Below are positions 12,206 through 23,184 of a stretch of 64,000 nt of DNA, in pieces. Positions within the stretch are counted from its first letter, which is position 1. Every line of letters starts with the position of its first letter. The DNA comes from Tetracentron sinense (lineage: Eukaryota > Streptophyta > Magnoliopsida > Trochodendrales > Trochodendraceae). The position numbers and the translations under genes are program-made. The stretch covers positions 13,646,607-13,710,606 of the forward strand of contig CM026568.1 of the NCBI GenBank assembly GCA_015143295.1, given 5' to 3'. The notes beneath the pieces were generated by a model. That model made no database searches, was not told the origin of the DNA, and saw only the letters and a program-made list of their open reading frames with translations.

Positions 12206-12759
12206 TTTATTTGACACATTTATTGTGCACATATATTTACAATGTTATCTACACTACATGCTTTCACATAGTTTGTCACACTACCCACACACATTCGCCA
12301 TGTTAGCTCACTAGGCATGCACATTAAGTAAGTCACACTCTGCACATACATCTACATAGATTAATTGCATTATGCTTACTTCCACTTAGGTGCAAACTGT
12401 ATAGCCACCACACGTGTTTCCACTACACACACACATTTGTCGCTCACTGCGCACGTGCATTCACAATGTTAATAACACTTTGCACACACATTCACATAGT
12501 TAACCGCACAGCATTCACAATGTTAGTTGCTCTCTGTACACACATTCCACGTGGGCAATCACGCTCCACACACATAATCACGATGTTAGTTGTACTATTC
12601 ACAAACATCTGCACCACAGACACTCATAAAATAAGTCGCACTCTATACAGACACATCCACGTAGTTGCACTATGCACTCATATCACACGTAACAAACTAC
12701 ACTCACGTCCACTAGCCAAGTGAAATAACTGAAGCTTGATTCTCAAAAGCGGTTTCTGA
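12206..12759 (+). repeat. Degenerate CACA-rich repeat
   Basis: Loose repeats of CACATTCACAATGTTAG and CTCTGCACACACAT separated by variable spacing. It looks like an old tandem array that has decayed. Plus-strand frames here are a by-product of the repeat. Confidence 0.5.
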
Positions 12760-13650
12760 GCATCCCATAGAGCATTTCCCGCACTACGTGCGCATCTCAG
12801 CTTTCCGTAAGCATTTTCTCGCACTCCGTGCACATCTCAGCTTTCCGTAAGCATTTTCTCGCGCTCCGTACGCATCTCAACTTTCCATAAGCATTTTCTC
12901 GCGCTCAGTGCGCATCTCAGCTTTCTGTAAGCATTTTCCCGTGCTTCGTGCGCATCTCAGCTTTTTGTCAGCATTTTCCTGCGCTCTGTGCACATCTCAG
13001 CTTTCCGTGAGCATTTTCCCGCACTCCGTGCGCATCTTGGCTTTCCGTAAGCCTTTTCCCACGCTCTGTACGCATCTCGGCTTTCCGTAAGCATTTTCTC
13101 GCGCTCCGTGAGCATCTCAGCTTTTCGTAAGCATTTTCCTGCACTCTGTGCGCATCTCAGCTTTCCGTAAGCATTTTCTCGTGCTCCGCGTGCATCTCGG
13201 CTTTCCGTAAGCATTTTCCCGCACTCCGTGCGCATCTCAGCTTTTCGTAAGTATTTTCCCGGGTTCCGTGCACATCTCAACTGTTTGTAAGCATTTCCCC
13301 ACACTTCGTGCACATCCCAGCTTTCCGTAAGCATTTCTCAGCGCTCCGCGCGCATCTCGGCTTTCCGTAAGCATTTTCTCATGCTCCATGCACATCCCAG
13401 CTTTCCGTAAGCATTTCTCCGCGCTCCGTGTGCATCTTGGCTTTCCGTAAGCAATCCCCGCGCTCCGTGCGCATCTCAGCTTTCCGTAAGCATTCCCCGC
13501 GCTCCGTGTGCATCTCGGCTTTCCGTAAGCATTTCCCCGCACTCTGTGCACATCTCTGCTTTCCGTAAGCATTTCCTCATGCTCCATGCGCACCTTAGCT
13601 TTCCGTAAGCATTTTCCCGTGCTCCATGAGCATCCCAACATTCCATATGT
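12760..13650 (+). repeat. 40-bp tandem array, about 22 copies
   Basis: Unit of 40 bp: CTTTCCGTAAGCATTTTCTC followed by GCGCTCCGTGCGCATCTCAG. The CTTTCCGTAA block recurs at 12801, 12841, 12881 and so on at exact 40-bp steps; a few late units are a base or more shorter. Because 40 is not a multiple of three, the minus strand stays open with a 40-residue protein period; these frames (12957-13334, 13237-13641) are artefacts of the array. Copy-to-copy differences are concentrated at CpG sites in the GCGCTCCGTGCG block. Confidence 0.9.
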
Positions 13651-13734
13651 ACACCCTGGTACATCGAGTACACCATTTTAGCATTCCTGTGCACTGCATA
13701 ACACCTGCATACTAAAATTCATATACTTCTCACT

Positions 13735-13905
13735 CAATCCTGTCGGTTGACATCGTAATGAGTTGTCATCCACCCTTTCGTTCAGCCTGACATCACCGAG
13801 CTTGTCATCCACTCTTTTCAGTCCGATTAACATCGTAATGTGTTGTCATCCACCCTCTTACCACCCATCTGGCTGACATCGGAATGGTTGTCACCCATCA
13901 TTTCA
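13735..13905 (+). repeat. About 42-bp tandem repeat, left block
   Basis: About four diverged copies of a unit with CTGACATCG, then TTGTCATCCACC. The same unit reappears at 14986-15130 on the far side of the 41-bp array, so the 41-bp array seems to have expanded inside it. Confidence 0.7.
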
Positions 13906-14985
13906 ACTTTAACATTTCAAAAGCAATCCCTCCTGTGAAGAGGCTAAAAGCAATATTTCAAAATCGATCCCTCCTGTGAAGAGGTTAAAAGCAACATTTC
14001 AAAAGCGATCCCTCCTGTGAAGAAGCTAAAAGCAACATTTCAAAATCGATCCCTCCTGTGAAGAGATTAAAAGCAACATTTCAAAAGCGATCCCTCCTGT
14101 GAAGAGGCTAAAAGTAACATTTCAAAATCGATCCCTCCTGTAAAGAGGTTAAAAGCAACACTTCAAAATCGATCCCTCTTGTGAAGAGGCTCAAAGCAAC
14201 ACTTCAAAAGCGATCCCTCCCGTGAAGAGGCTAAAAGCAACACTTCAAAAGCGATCCCTCCTGTGAAGAGACTAAAAGCAACATTTCAAAATCGATCCCT
14301 CCTGTGAAGAGGTTAAAAGCAACACTTCAAAAGCGATCCCTCCTGTGAAGAGGCTAAAAGCAACATTTCAAAAGCGATCCCTCCTGTGAAGAGGCTAAAA
14401 GCAACATTTCAAAATCGATCCCTCCTGTGAAGAGATTAAAAGCAACATTTCAAAAGTGATCCCTCCTGTGAAGAGGCTAAAAGCAACATTTCAAAAGCGA
14501 TCCCCCATGTGAAGAGGCTAAAAGCAACATTTCAAAATCGATCCCTCCTATGAAGAGGTTAAAAGCAACATTTCAAAAGCGATCCCTCCTGTGAAGAGGC
14601 TAAAAGCAACATTTCAAAAGCGATCCCTCCTGTGAAGAGGTTAAAAGCAACTCTTCAAAATCGATCCCTCCTGTGAAGAGGCTAAAAGCAACATTTTAAA
14701 AGCGATCCCTCCTGTGAAGAGGCTAAAAGCAACATTTCAAAATCGATCCCTCCTGTGAAGAGGTTAAAAGCAACATTTCAAAAGCGATCCCTCCTGTGAA
14801 GAGACTAAAAGCAACATTTCAAAATCGATCCCTCCTGTGAAGAGGCTAAAAGCAACACGTCAAAATCGATCCCTCCTGTGAAGAGGTTAAAAGCAACACA
14901 GATCCCTCCTATGAAGAGGCTAAAAGCAACATTTCAAAATCAATCTTTCCTGTGAAGAGACTAAAAGCACATTTCAATCGGGCTG
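13906..14985 (+). repeat. 41-bp tandem array, about 26 copies, with alternating variants
   Basis: Unit AAAAGCAACATTTCAAAA, then (G/T)CGATCCCTCCTGTGAAGAGG(C/T)T. Two variants alternate over much of the array: one with AAGCGATCCC and GAGGCTA, the other with AATCGATCCC and GAGGTTA. This gives an 82-bp higher-order period, interrupted at a few places by two of the same kind in a row. Homogeneity is high, so expansion looks recent. Confidence 0.9.
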
Positions 14986-15130
14986 ACATCGCCTAGCTTG
15001 TCATCCACCATTTCAATCTGGCTGACATCGCCAAGCTTGTCGTCCGCCCTGCCAATCTGGTTGACATCGCCGAGCTTGTCATCCACCCTTTCAATCTGGC
15101 TGACCCTAAGCTTGTCATCCACCTTTTTTC
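14986..15130 (+). repeat. About 42-bp tandem repeat, right block
   Basis: Four copies of TCTGGCTGACATCGCC, then AAGCTTGTCATCCACC, more uniform than the left block at 13735-13905. The last copy is a few bases short. Confidence 0.75.
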
Positions 15131-15367
15131 CCTCATTTCAGATGTTACTTCACCGAAGTTTGAACCATCCATTTCTCTTCTCTATCCCTAGTAACTAAAC
15201 AGGTTTTCCCGTCAACCCTATCCTCTAGGATCCCATTTGTGGTAAGCAGTCTAAGCATAATTTAGCTTTTTCTTTTTTCGATTCTTTTGTCTTCAAACTC
15301 ACAAGTTTTTCGCACGTGCAAAATTGAAGTCTTATAACCTTTGTCGTTCACGTGCCCGCACCCTCCG
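15131..15367 (+). other. Spacer before the polypurine tract
   Basis: Short non-repetitive stretch between the last tandem array and the purine tract of the Tat-like element. No coding signal was seen. Confidence 0.4.
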
Positions 15368-15382
15368 ACAAAGAGGGGCAAC
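15368..15382 (+). promoter_or_regulatory. Polypurine tract
   Basis: ACAAAGAGGGGCAAC lies directly before the 3' LTR, the expected place for the plus-strand DNA primer of an LTR retrotransposon. Confidence 0.65.
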
Positions 15383-15882
15383 TATAAACACCCCAATTTT
15401 GTACCCCCTTAATCTATTTTCACACCTCTAAAACCCTTTTAAAAACCCTCTTTTAAAACCCTCTTTTCAGGTGTTTCGATTTTAAAAAACTACCCCTATG
15501 GTAAAAAATGACCAAAATGTCCCTAGGGTGAAAAATGACCAAAATACCCCTGAAAATGTGTTAAAAAGTTGTCATTTGGTTCAAAATGATTTTACAAATT
15601 TTTTGATGAATTTTGGCTATTTTTAGGATTAAATTAGACTTAAAATGGTAGAAAATGATTGAAATGCCCCTAGAGTGCAAAATGACCAAAATGCCCCTAA
15701 AAAGTTCTGAAAAATTCATGTTTTATCTAAAAAATTATTCTGGATTTTACCCGTTCAATTTTGACTATTTTTGTGCTCAAAATGTGCTTAAAACGATAAA
15801 AACAGTTTTTCGGCAAATAGGAGTATAAACAAAAAAAGCCAAAATATCAGTTATTTGACGGGCCACAGGCCCTAAGGGGCAA

Positions 15883-16093
15883 TCTCGCCTTTTTAAAAGG
15901 CGCGGAACCATGTGGGCCCCACCTACACTGCAAACTTCATTTTTTATTATTATTTTTGTTCATAATAAAATATATTAAAATATCGCCCTTTAAAAAGGCG
16001 CGGATTTAGTAATATCCGCGTTGCCGACTCACTGTTCACACCGCTTTACTATTCATTAAAATATAGTAAATCTCGCCCTTTAAAAAGGCGCGG
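15883..16093 (+). repeat. Three copies of a GC-box hairpin upstream of the LTR TATA box
   Basis: Nearly identical blocks TCGCCCTTTAAAAAGGCGCG at 15883-15905, 15983-16003 and 16071-16093, spaced about 100 and 88 bp apart. Each can fold on itself. They sit just upstream of the TATA box, so they may be repeated regulatory modules; that role is inference. Confidence 0.65.
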
Positions 16094-16110
16094 GCACTAT
16101 TCCGAAACAC

Positions 16111-16117
16111 TATAAAT
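16111..16117 (+). promoter_or_regulatory. Probable LTR TATA box
   Basis: TATAAATACC followed by a C/T-rich stretch, placed about 730 bp into the LTR and downstream of the repeated GC hairpins. This fits the U3/R boundary of the LTR. Confidence 0.55.
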
Positions 16118-16348
16118 ACCCCCCTCTCTTCCTTCAAAAATCATCCATTTCACTCCTCTCGCCTTGGTTTTTCGAGTTCCATTTCCGAAACACTAAGTTT
16201 TTAGTTTTTTTGGAGAATCCCTCTTTGTCCGAAAGTTCGCCGTACTTTCGGGCAGGTAATCCCTCTATCCCTAGTCTTGCTTTCAAGTTTTTAGTTTTAT
16301 TAAATTGCTTAATTTCTAGTTTTGTCTTTAATTTCTAGTTTAGACTGC

Positions 16349-16690
16349 TAAGCCTCACCTAGTCGAACCTCTGCCCAAATTCCAATTCAAAACTAGCCTC
16401 GCCTAGTTGAACCCCTGCCCAAATTCCAGTTCAAATATAGCCTCGCCTAGTCGAACCTCTGCCCAAATCCCAGTTCAAATATAACCCCGCCTAGTCGAAC
16501 CTCTGCCCAAATTCCAGTTCAAATATAGCCTCGCCTAGTCAAACCTCTGCCCAAATCCCAGTTCAAGACTAGCCCTGCCTAGTCAAACCTTTACCCAAAT
16601 CCCTGTTCAAAACTAACCTTGTCTAGTCAAATCTCTACCCAAATCCCTGTTCAAAACTAGCCTTATCTAGTCGAACCTCTGCCCAAAAAC
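16349..16690 (+). repeat. 44-bp tandem repeat inside the LTR, about 8 copies
   Basis: Unit AGCCTCGCCTAGTCGAACCT, then CTGCCCAAAT(T/C)CCAGTTCAAA. Copies become more diverged toward the right end. Confidence 0.8.
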
Positions 16691-17575
16691 CCTAGGTAAT
16701 CCTAGTTAAACCCTAGGTAAATCTCAGCTTAACCCTAGTTAAACCTTAGGTAAACCACAACTTAACCCTAATTAAACCTCAGCTTAACCCTAGTTAAACC
16801 CTAATTAAACCCCAACTTAACTCTAATTAAACCCTAGGTAGACCCTAGCGAAACCCTAGTTAAACTCTAGTTAACCCCTATCTGCTTCGATTCAAGCCCT
16901 GTTCAAATACCCACTTCCAGGCTCCTCAGCACGAGCTTAAACTGCCCCATTGCTCCTCAGCACGAGCTTAAAAGGCCATTTCGCTGCCAAATCAGCGAAA
17001 TCCATCAAATCCTCCAACCTTTTGCTCCTCAGCACAAGCTTAAAAGGCCACCTCGCTCCTCAAATAGGAGCAAAAACCCTCAAAGCTTTCAATCATCCAT
17101 AACCCAGTCCAATCAAATCAACTCAAATCATCAATCCTTCTGGAACTATGTGCGGCTTGATTCCACTAACAGTGGATACGTAGGCAACCCTGATCGGGTT
17201 CAGCTCCCCTAGGATAGAATCCTTATTCCATTCTTATCTTGTATATCTCAATTCATTCATTTCTATTAATAATACATTGCTCAGCATATAGATGAAATTA
17301 CAAGCTTCTTTTATGATTTCCTTTATTTGATTCAGACTTAGGGAGTAGGTAACCATCTCTGGATGGGAGTTTAGGAGTGCCTAACACTTTCCCCTAATTT
17401 AACTGAATCCCTTACCCTGACCTCTGATTTCCAGACCATGCCTTATCCAACAATTTCAGGGACCTATTTCCCTCAAAATTAGATAGTTGGCGACTCACAA
17501 CCCAATACAATTTATCACTATTCCTTATCAGATTTATCCTGATCGGGAAGGGAGGGTAAAATCCAGGTACTCACA

Positions 17576-18728
17576 GTTATATAAGAGCTAATCGGCTCTC
17601 AGGATGCTCTGTATCACCTAACATTAATCTGAAGTTTCTCACTGAAGGCTTTAATGAGCAACCTTAATCTAAGTCGTTCAAATTAAATCTAATGAGCAAC
17701 CTTAATCTTAGTCGTTCAAATTAAATCTAACAGTTGTAAGAGAACCTATATAAAGCCTAAAATTTAGCTATTATGTGCAGCCACCAAGCCCCATACTGAG
17801 CAAGTGAGCGCGCCTCCTTGAGGCCCGATTTATGAAGGAAATCTACGACTGCATGCAAAAGTCCCCTCTTACTTTCTCTGTCCTTGCTGTGTGTCAGCTC
17901 CAAGAAGTTGCTTGCTTGGTGACTCGCACTTTGCCCGTCTAGCCCTGGAGCTGGCCTGGACAATAGGAATGCACACAACAATAGGAGCAAACATGACAAA
18001 CAACAAAGTATTATTATAGTTAAAACAGATTCTGCCAAAAAAAACTGAAACAGATTCATCTTCTAAAAGTCTATAGCTGAAACAGATTCAACAACAAAAA
18101 AATACCAGAAAGAGATTCATCTTCTAAAAGTGTATAAACCAATGTCCAGCTTGTAACACTTGGAAAAGTATCATCTTGAATACATAATCTTGCTATACAT
18201 TATTTGTGAAATCTTCTACATACTCTTCCAACCTTCATAAACTTAGACATGAACTACAAACCACCCCTTAAGTTAGTACATATCAGCATTGTCAGAGGAA
18301 CACGGGGCAATTGTAAAAGAGATCAGCCAAGCCAATCACCAACTTGTCTGAATTTTGCAATGTTGGTTTTGACGGATTTAATAGAAAAAGTAGGTAGGGT
18401 TGGACGGTTACAATTTCAAAGGGTTTAAACTGAGAAATGGACACCCCACTCCTTGTAACTGACCTTCACAGCTCCTCTCGGTGGGGTTGGACTGTTACAC
18501 TTTCAAATGGTTTAAATTGAGAAATGGACACCCCACTCTTTGTAACTGCCCTTTACACCTCCTCCCTAAGATCCGTGGCATAGAGTAGAGGAGAGAGGTG
18601 GGTCCGTTACTTGCAAGTTGAAGAGTAGAGGAGACGAAACGGGAATTTTCATTTGATAAGCGCACACCCCTCCACTGCCATCCACAGTAGAGAGGTAGTG
18701 ATTAAAGGGTAGATCTGGATAAGGCACA
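17576..18728. other. Unassigned DNA flanking the Tat-like element
   Basis: A 100-residue minus-strand frame (17757-18059) has a strongly hydrophobic stretch near its start (SCLLLLLCAFLL) but no domain I recognise; it could be a captured fragment or chance. At 18646-18720 is a block (TTTTCATTTGATAAG...CACTGCCATCCACAGTAGAG) repeated directly at about 19303-19355. The segment may be Helitron body. Confidence 0.35.
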
Positions 18729-19260
<532 letters not shown>

Positions 19261-19695
19261 TGAGCCATCAGATAAAGATGAGAGAGGTGGTGATTAAAGG
19301 GTAGAGAGTTTTCATTTGATAAGTGCACACCCCCTTCCACTGCCATCCACAGTAGAGTAGAGAGATAAAAGAGGAGATATGAGACCATTAAAGGGTAGAG
19401 ATGAAGATGAGAGAGGTGGTACTGTTTCGGATTAAGTGCACCCCTTCCCTTTCGTAACTGCCATAATAATTAAGTGAAATAATAAAGGGGTAGATTGAGG
19501 GGGAGGTGAATGAAGAGATTTTGGAATTGTTTGTGAAGGGCAGATGAATGAGAGAAAAGAGGTGGGTCGCACTTATTGATTTTAGCATCCTTACTTGACC
19601 TCACAAATGAAGAACAATCCTGCATAACATCAATAGGAAAACCTATATGCCATTCAGAAAAACAACTTAACTGTGTTTTATAATAGTAGTATAGA
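19261..19695 (-). mobile_element. Helitron 5' part (minus strand)
   Basis: The right end, read on the minus strand, is TCTATACTACTATTATAAAA followed by CACAGTT, ending at 19695 with host T at 19696. This matches the 5' TC end of the Helitron family whose other copies end at 34341, 36944, 40543 and 42581. The upstream block (CTCACAAATGAAGA, then a GGCAT/ATGG motif) is also shared. The 3' partner may be at 6223 or 4184. Confidence 0.5.
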
Positions 19696-19709
19696 TAGAT
19701 AGATAGTTA

Positions 19710-20362
19710 CTAGCAGAGAACCCGTGCGATGTACAGGTAATAATTTAAGAAGATCTTTGATTAGATAATATTATTTATTTATTTAAATATTAAGTAATGT
19801 ATTTTTAAATATTTAATAATTTTTTTAATAATATAAGGTTTTTTATTTGATAGACATTAATAGATTTTATAATAATAATTTATTATTATTATAATAATAT
19901 TTAATGAAAAATCATAAGTTTCTTAATATTAAATTTAAATTAATACGTTAACAAAAAAACTTAAATTAATACACCCCAAGAGTTGAAGATAAGAGAGGAC
20001 TCTACAATAGTGGAGATAGAGAGGGCTGTAGGATGAGATAGTGGGTCTCAAATTTGTAAGAGTTTGAGATCAGAAGGGACTCTACAATAGTAGAGTTAGA
20101 GAGGGCTCTAGGATGAGGTAGTGGGTCCCAAACTTGAACGGTCAAGATTAAACTCTTATCACAATCTCCTAAAATTCCTCTAATGATTTTTGAATTGAGA
20201 GAGAGACGTGTGAGAGAGAGAGAAAGAGTTAACGGTTGAGATTAAAGAAGGGTGTCACATGGCATTCTTAAAATAGAACTCATAAGATTCCTGCGATTAA
20301 AGATTAGAGGGCAAAGAGAGGGAATTAGGTGGCACTTATTTCTTTAAATTATAGTATATGTA
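19710..20362 (-). mobile_element. Helitron (minus strand)
   Basis: CTAG at 19710-19713 and hairpin CCCGTGC...GTACAGG at 19721-19737 give the 3' end. The 5' end lies near TATACTATAATTTAAAGAAATAAG (minus strand, around 20340-20362), blurred by TA repeats. The first about 460 bp is an inverted copy of 20935-21341. No coding sequence. Confidence 0.6.
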
Positions 20363-20370
20363 TATATATA

Positions 20371-20815
20371 CTAGTAGAGACCCCGTGCGATGCACGGGTG
20401 TGAATAAAATAAAATTAAAAAACTCTACATCTCTCTCTATCTCTCTTATCACAATCTCCTAAAATTTCTCTCTACATTCTCTGTCTCTCTCTCCCTATCC
20501 TTCTTATCTCTCTCTTTATCCCTTATCATAATCTCCTAAAATCTCTATCTACATTCTCTATCTATCCTTATCTCTATCTCTCTTATCACAATCTCCTAAA
20601 ATATTTCCAATGATCTTTAAATTGTGAAGAAAACGTATGTATCCCCTAAAATCTCTCCAATAGTTTTTGAATTGAGAGGGAGATGTGTGTGAGAGAAAGA
20701 GTTAACAGTTGAGATTTAAAAAAGTGTGCCACGTGGCATCCTTAAAATAGAATTCATAGGATTCCTAAGATTGAAGATTAGGGAGCAAAGAGAAGGGGTT
20801 AGGTGGCATCTCTCT
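20371..20815 (-). mobile_element. Helitron (minus strand)
   Basis: CTAG at 20371-20374 followed by the 18-bp hairpin CCCCGTGCGATGCACGGG (20381-20398). The body contains repeated TATC-TCTC-TTATCACAATCTCCTAAAAT motifs. The right end shares GGTTAGGTGGCA with the previous element. It abuts or overlaps the start of the next Helitron. Confidence 0.6.
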
Positions 20816-21341
20816 CTATACTATAATATAAAGAAATAAGACTTCTCTCTCTACTCTCCAAACCTCAATCCCTCCAATCTTATAACTTCTATTTTAGAGA
20901 TAAGACGTTGATTTTCTCTTTAATCTCCACCATTCAAGTTTGGAACCCACTATCTCATCCTTGAGTCCTCTATATCTCCACTATTGTAGAGTTCCTCTCT
21001 TATCTCCAACTCTTGCAGGTTTGGGATTCACTACCTCATCTTAGAGACCTCTCTATCTCCACTATTATAGAGTTCTCTCTTATCTCCAACTCTTGGATGT
21101 ATTAATTTAAGTTTAATACTAAGAAATTTATGATTTTTTATTAAATGTTATTAAAATAATAAAAAAATATTATTATAAAGTCAGTTAATTAATACAAATT
21201 ATAATGTTTATCAAATAAAAACATTATATTATTAAAAATATTATTAAAATATATTACTTAATATTTAAATAAATAAATAATATTATTTAATTTTAGATAT
21301 TCTTAAATTATTACCCGTGCATTGCACGGAGCCTTTGCTAG
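20812..21341 (+). mobile_element. Helitron (plus strand)
   Basis: The 5' end is around TCTATACTATAATATAAAG (20816). The 3' end is hairpin CCCGTGCATTGCACGG (21313-21328) and CTAG at 21338-21341, with a host T after it. It is an inverted relative of the element at 19710-20362. Two tandem copies of a TCTCCACTATT-TAGAG block lie at about 20980 and 21055. Confidence 0.65.
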
Positions 21342-21653
21342 TATTATATATATATAATACTAGCAAAGACCCCATGCAATGCACGGGAAAATAAAAATAA
21401 AATAGCAAATTGTAGACAAAAAATTACAAAAGACAGAACCATATATTTATTGAGATTAACTATCAACAGGTGCTCAGGTTGAAGAGGAACTCAGAGCGTG
21501 TCAAAAAATGCCTTATGGTAAGGATAGTTTGCGAATTAAAAAATAAAAATAAAGAAAGGGTATTTTTGATAATTGATAACTAAATATATTTTTTTTTTTT
21601 GTAATATCCAAAATACATTACCAATGCATATTTTAGGACGCTCTAGTTATAGT

Positions 21654-21765
21654 TAATTTCGAGCAAGGAACTTCTTATAGTTAATCTCGAGCAAGGAACT
21701 CCACAAGCTTCTGAGTCTGGTCAAACTGATCTCAAATTGATTAACTAGCATAAAATAGTTAAGCT
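21654..21765 (-). pseudogene. HHO-like gene fragment, copy 2
   Basis: On the minus strand one frame reads FDQTQKLVEFLARD then a stop, closely matching DQTQKLAEFLAHH of the copy at 24980-25156. The following KRELPLC block is missing here. A short internal duplication (CGAGCAAGGAACT twice, 21659-21702) sits at the break. It is a shorter, older or rearranged copy of the same captured fragment. Confidence 0.45.
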
Positions 21766-21859
21766 CCTGGTAGTAGGTTGAGAGAAGCATTGAGAGGACA
21801 AAAGGGAGGAGAGAATACTTAGGAGGTTGTAGTGCACCCATTTTGGGACAATACATGAT

Positions 21860-22851
21860 TTGAAATGTAATTAACCTAGTGTGTAGAAGAAAAGTGTATA
21901 ATACCCTTTAACCCCACATTTTTAAATTTTAAACCCCAATCATTTTTCATCCAAAAAAAACTCCAATCAATTCCTTTTCATGTGTTAGATAATGTCCATT
22001 AATGTGTTGCTTTTGCTAGATGATGTTAATCTTTAATTCGTCTTTAAATAAAATTAAGAACAATAGCTACTTTAGATATTAAGGGATGATCTCACCAAAG
22101 AAAATATATACCAATGGCAATGGAAAATAATTTCTCACTTTTATTAAGAAAAGAAGGGAGAAGATATAAAAAGCTAAATTTCTTTTGGTTAGGAAAACCT
22201 ACAATTCACTGCAGAGGAAATGAATTTCCACTTGTGGGTACTGAGTAGTAAGTAACCTTTTATTGAGCTTCAATATGTTTTTGGAATTAAGGAATGCTAA
22301 GCATGCTCTTGCAATCATATTCTAAAAAGTGTGCATGAGAGTATGCTTAGCATTGTTTTTTGGAATTATAAGTAGGATTTCGCTTGCCCCCATTGTAAAT
22401 CTTCAAAGATGCAACTAGGCTCTACAAATGTCTAACATTTTCTGACATTCACTTTTTAAACTATGAAATGCACTCGTGCCTTAAGGTTAGATGTGATCAA
22501 ATGTAAGTATATGTTCTTATCTATTTAATATCTGATACGTAGCCCATCGGTCCACACGATATTAAATTAATTTTTCTCTGAGGAAGGGCCCACCACAGTA
22601 GCTTGCTATGCCTACTGCCTGTTTGCACTCCGGATCCCAATCCAATAGGCCCAAGCCAGATTGCATTCAGAGGCAAAGATACCCGTACCACTGGCTGCAA
22701 AGGAGGCGGCCAGCAGTTCATCTAAGCGGTTAGATACACCCCAGAGGTTAAATCAACGCTAGAATGGTCTGAAACTGGGCGCTCATTCTCCTACTCCAAC
22801 ATGTGGAGATGCTTATATGTACAACAAATAGAATCTCACTTATGATAATGT
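21860..22851. other. Unassigned DNA
   Basis: No repeat boundary or gene recognised. The higher-GC stretch at 22540-22800 might be another captured fragment: one plus-strand frame stays open over about 45 codons, but I do not recognise it. Confidence 0.35.
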
Positions 22852-22866
22852 AAACTCATGGTATTG

Positions 22867-23122
22867 GTGAGTGTTTAGTCCCACATGGAGTAGTTATCCG
22901 AGCATGCTGTCCTTTACAAGTTCCTTGGTGCCTCAAACGGTTGGTACCCATTTTGAGGAGCTCTAGGATGAAGCTTACAAGGGTTGCATGTGTGTGTGCT
23001 GTGTATGTGAGTTTGCATGTTGGGTTTGTGTGTGTGGATTTGCATGGGTGTGTGAGTATTTCCTTGTATTTGCCTTCAGTCATTGCCTTGTGGTATGATT
23101 GAGTTTACCAAAAAAAAAAAAA
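22867..23122 (+). mobile_element. Retroposon (SINE or 5'-truncated LINE) with poly-A tail and 15-bp TSD
   Basis: A 256-bp insertion ends GAGTTTACC then an A-run, and is flanked by the direct repeat AAACTCATGGTATTG (22852-22866 and 23123-23137). It begins GTGAGTGTTTAGTCCCACAT. The 3' part is rich in TGTGTG and GCATG. The 3' end (GCCTTGTGGT...TTACC-A tail) resembles 49671-49779, and the tail matches the tiny insertions at 26344 and 50556. No clear tRNA-type promoter boxes, so a LINE 3' fragment or 7SL/tRNA-diverged SINE are both open. Confidence 0.75.
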
Positions 23123-23184
23123 AAACTCATGGTATTGCGATCATGAGCTTAATCAATAAACCATGCTATGATAGTATGATTTTA

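Larger units (their letters stand above)
6602..17575 (+). mobile_element. Non-autonomous Tat/Ogre-like Ty3/gypsy LTR retrotransposon
   Basis: About 11 kb, plus strand. In order: a 19-bp remnant of the 5' LTR end (6602-6620), a primer-binding site, a leader with a tandem repeat, a gag C-terminal reading frame, about 2.4 kb of degenerate sequence, about 3 kb of tandem arrays, a polypurine tract and a complete 3' LTR. No protease, reverse transcriptase, RNase H or integrase was found, so mobility would need a helper. The layout of tandem repeats just upstream of the 3' LTR is known for Ogre/Tat-lineage elements. The 5' LTR matches the 3' LTR only over TAAAATCCAGGTACTCACA, so it is almost wholly deleted and no TSD can be defined. 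Confidence 0.75.
15383..17575 (+). mobile_element. 3' LTR of the Tat-like element
   Basis: About 2.2 kb, from TATAAACACCCC directly after the purine tract to GGTACTCACA, which matches the 5' LTR remnant at 6620. It starts TA rather than TG. Internal features: three copies of a GC hairpin (CGCC-TTTAAAA-GGCGCG at about 15886, 15985 and 16073), a TATA box near 16111, a 44-bp tandem repeat, a TTAACCCTAG-rich stretch (16690-16880), GCTCCTCAGCACGAGCTTAA repeats (16920-17050), and the TACGTAGGCA block near 17175. Confidence 0.7.

Noticed and set aside
12957..13694. Long minus-strand frames with a repeated protein pattern (AYGKLRCARSAGKCLRKAEM-like)
   Set aside because: They arise because the 40-bp array lacks stops in these frames; the protein period is just three DNA units. 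No start context or domain.
12740..14985. Possible CRISPR-like array
   Set aside because: Units are head-to-tail tandem repeats without unique spacers, inside a plant retrotransposon.
16690..16880. Telomere-like repeat (CCCTAA-type)
   Set aside because: TTAACCCTAG and AAACCCTAGG motifs are irregular at 12-16-bp spacing and are not the plant heptamer.
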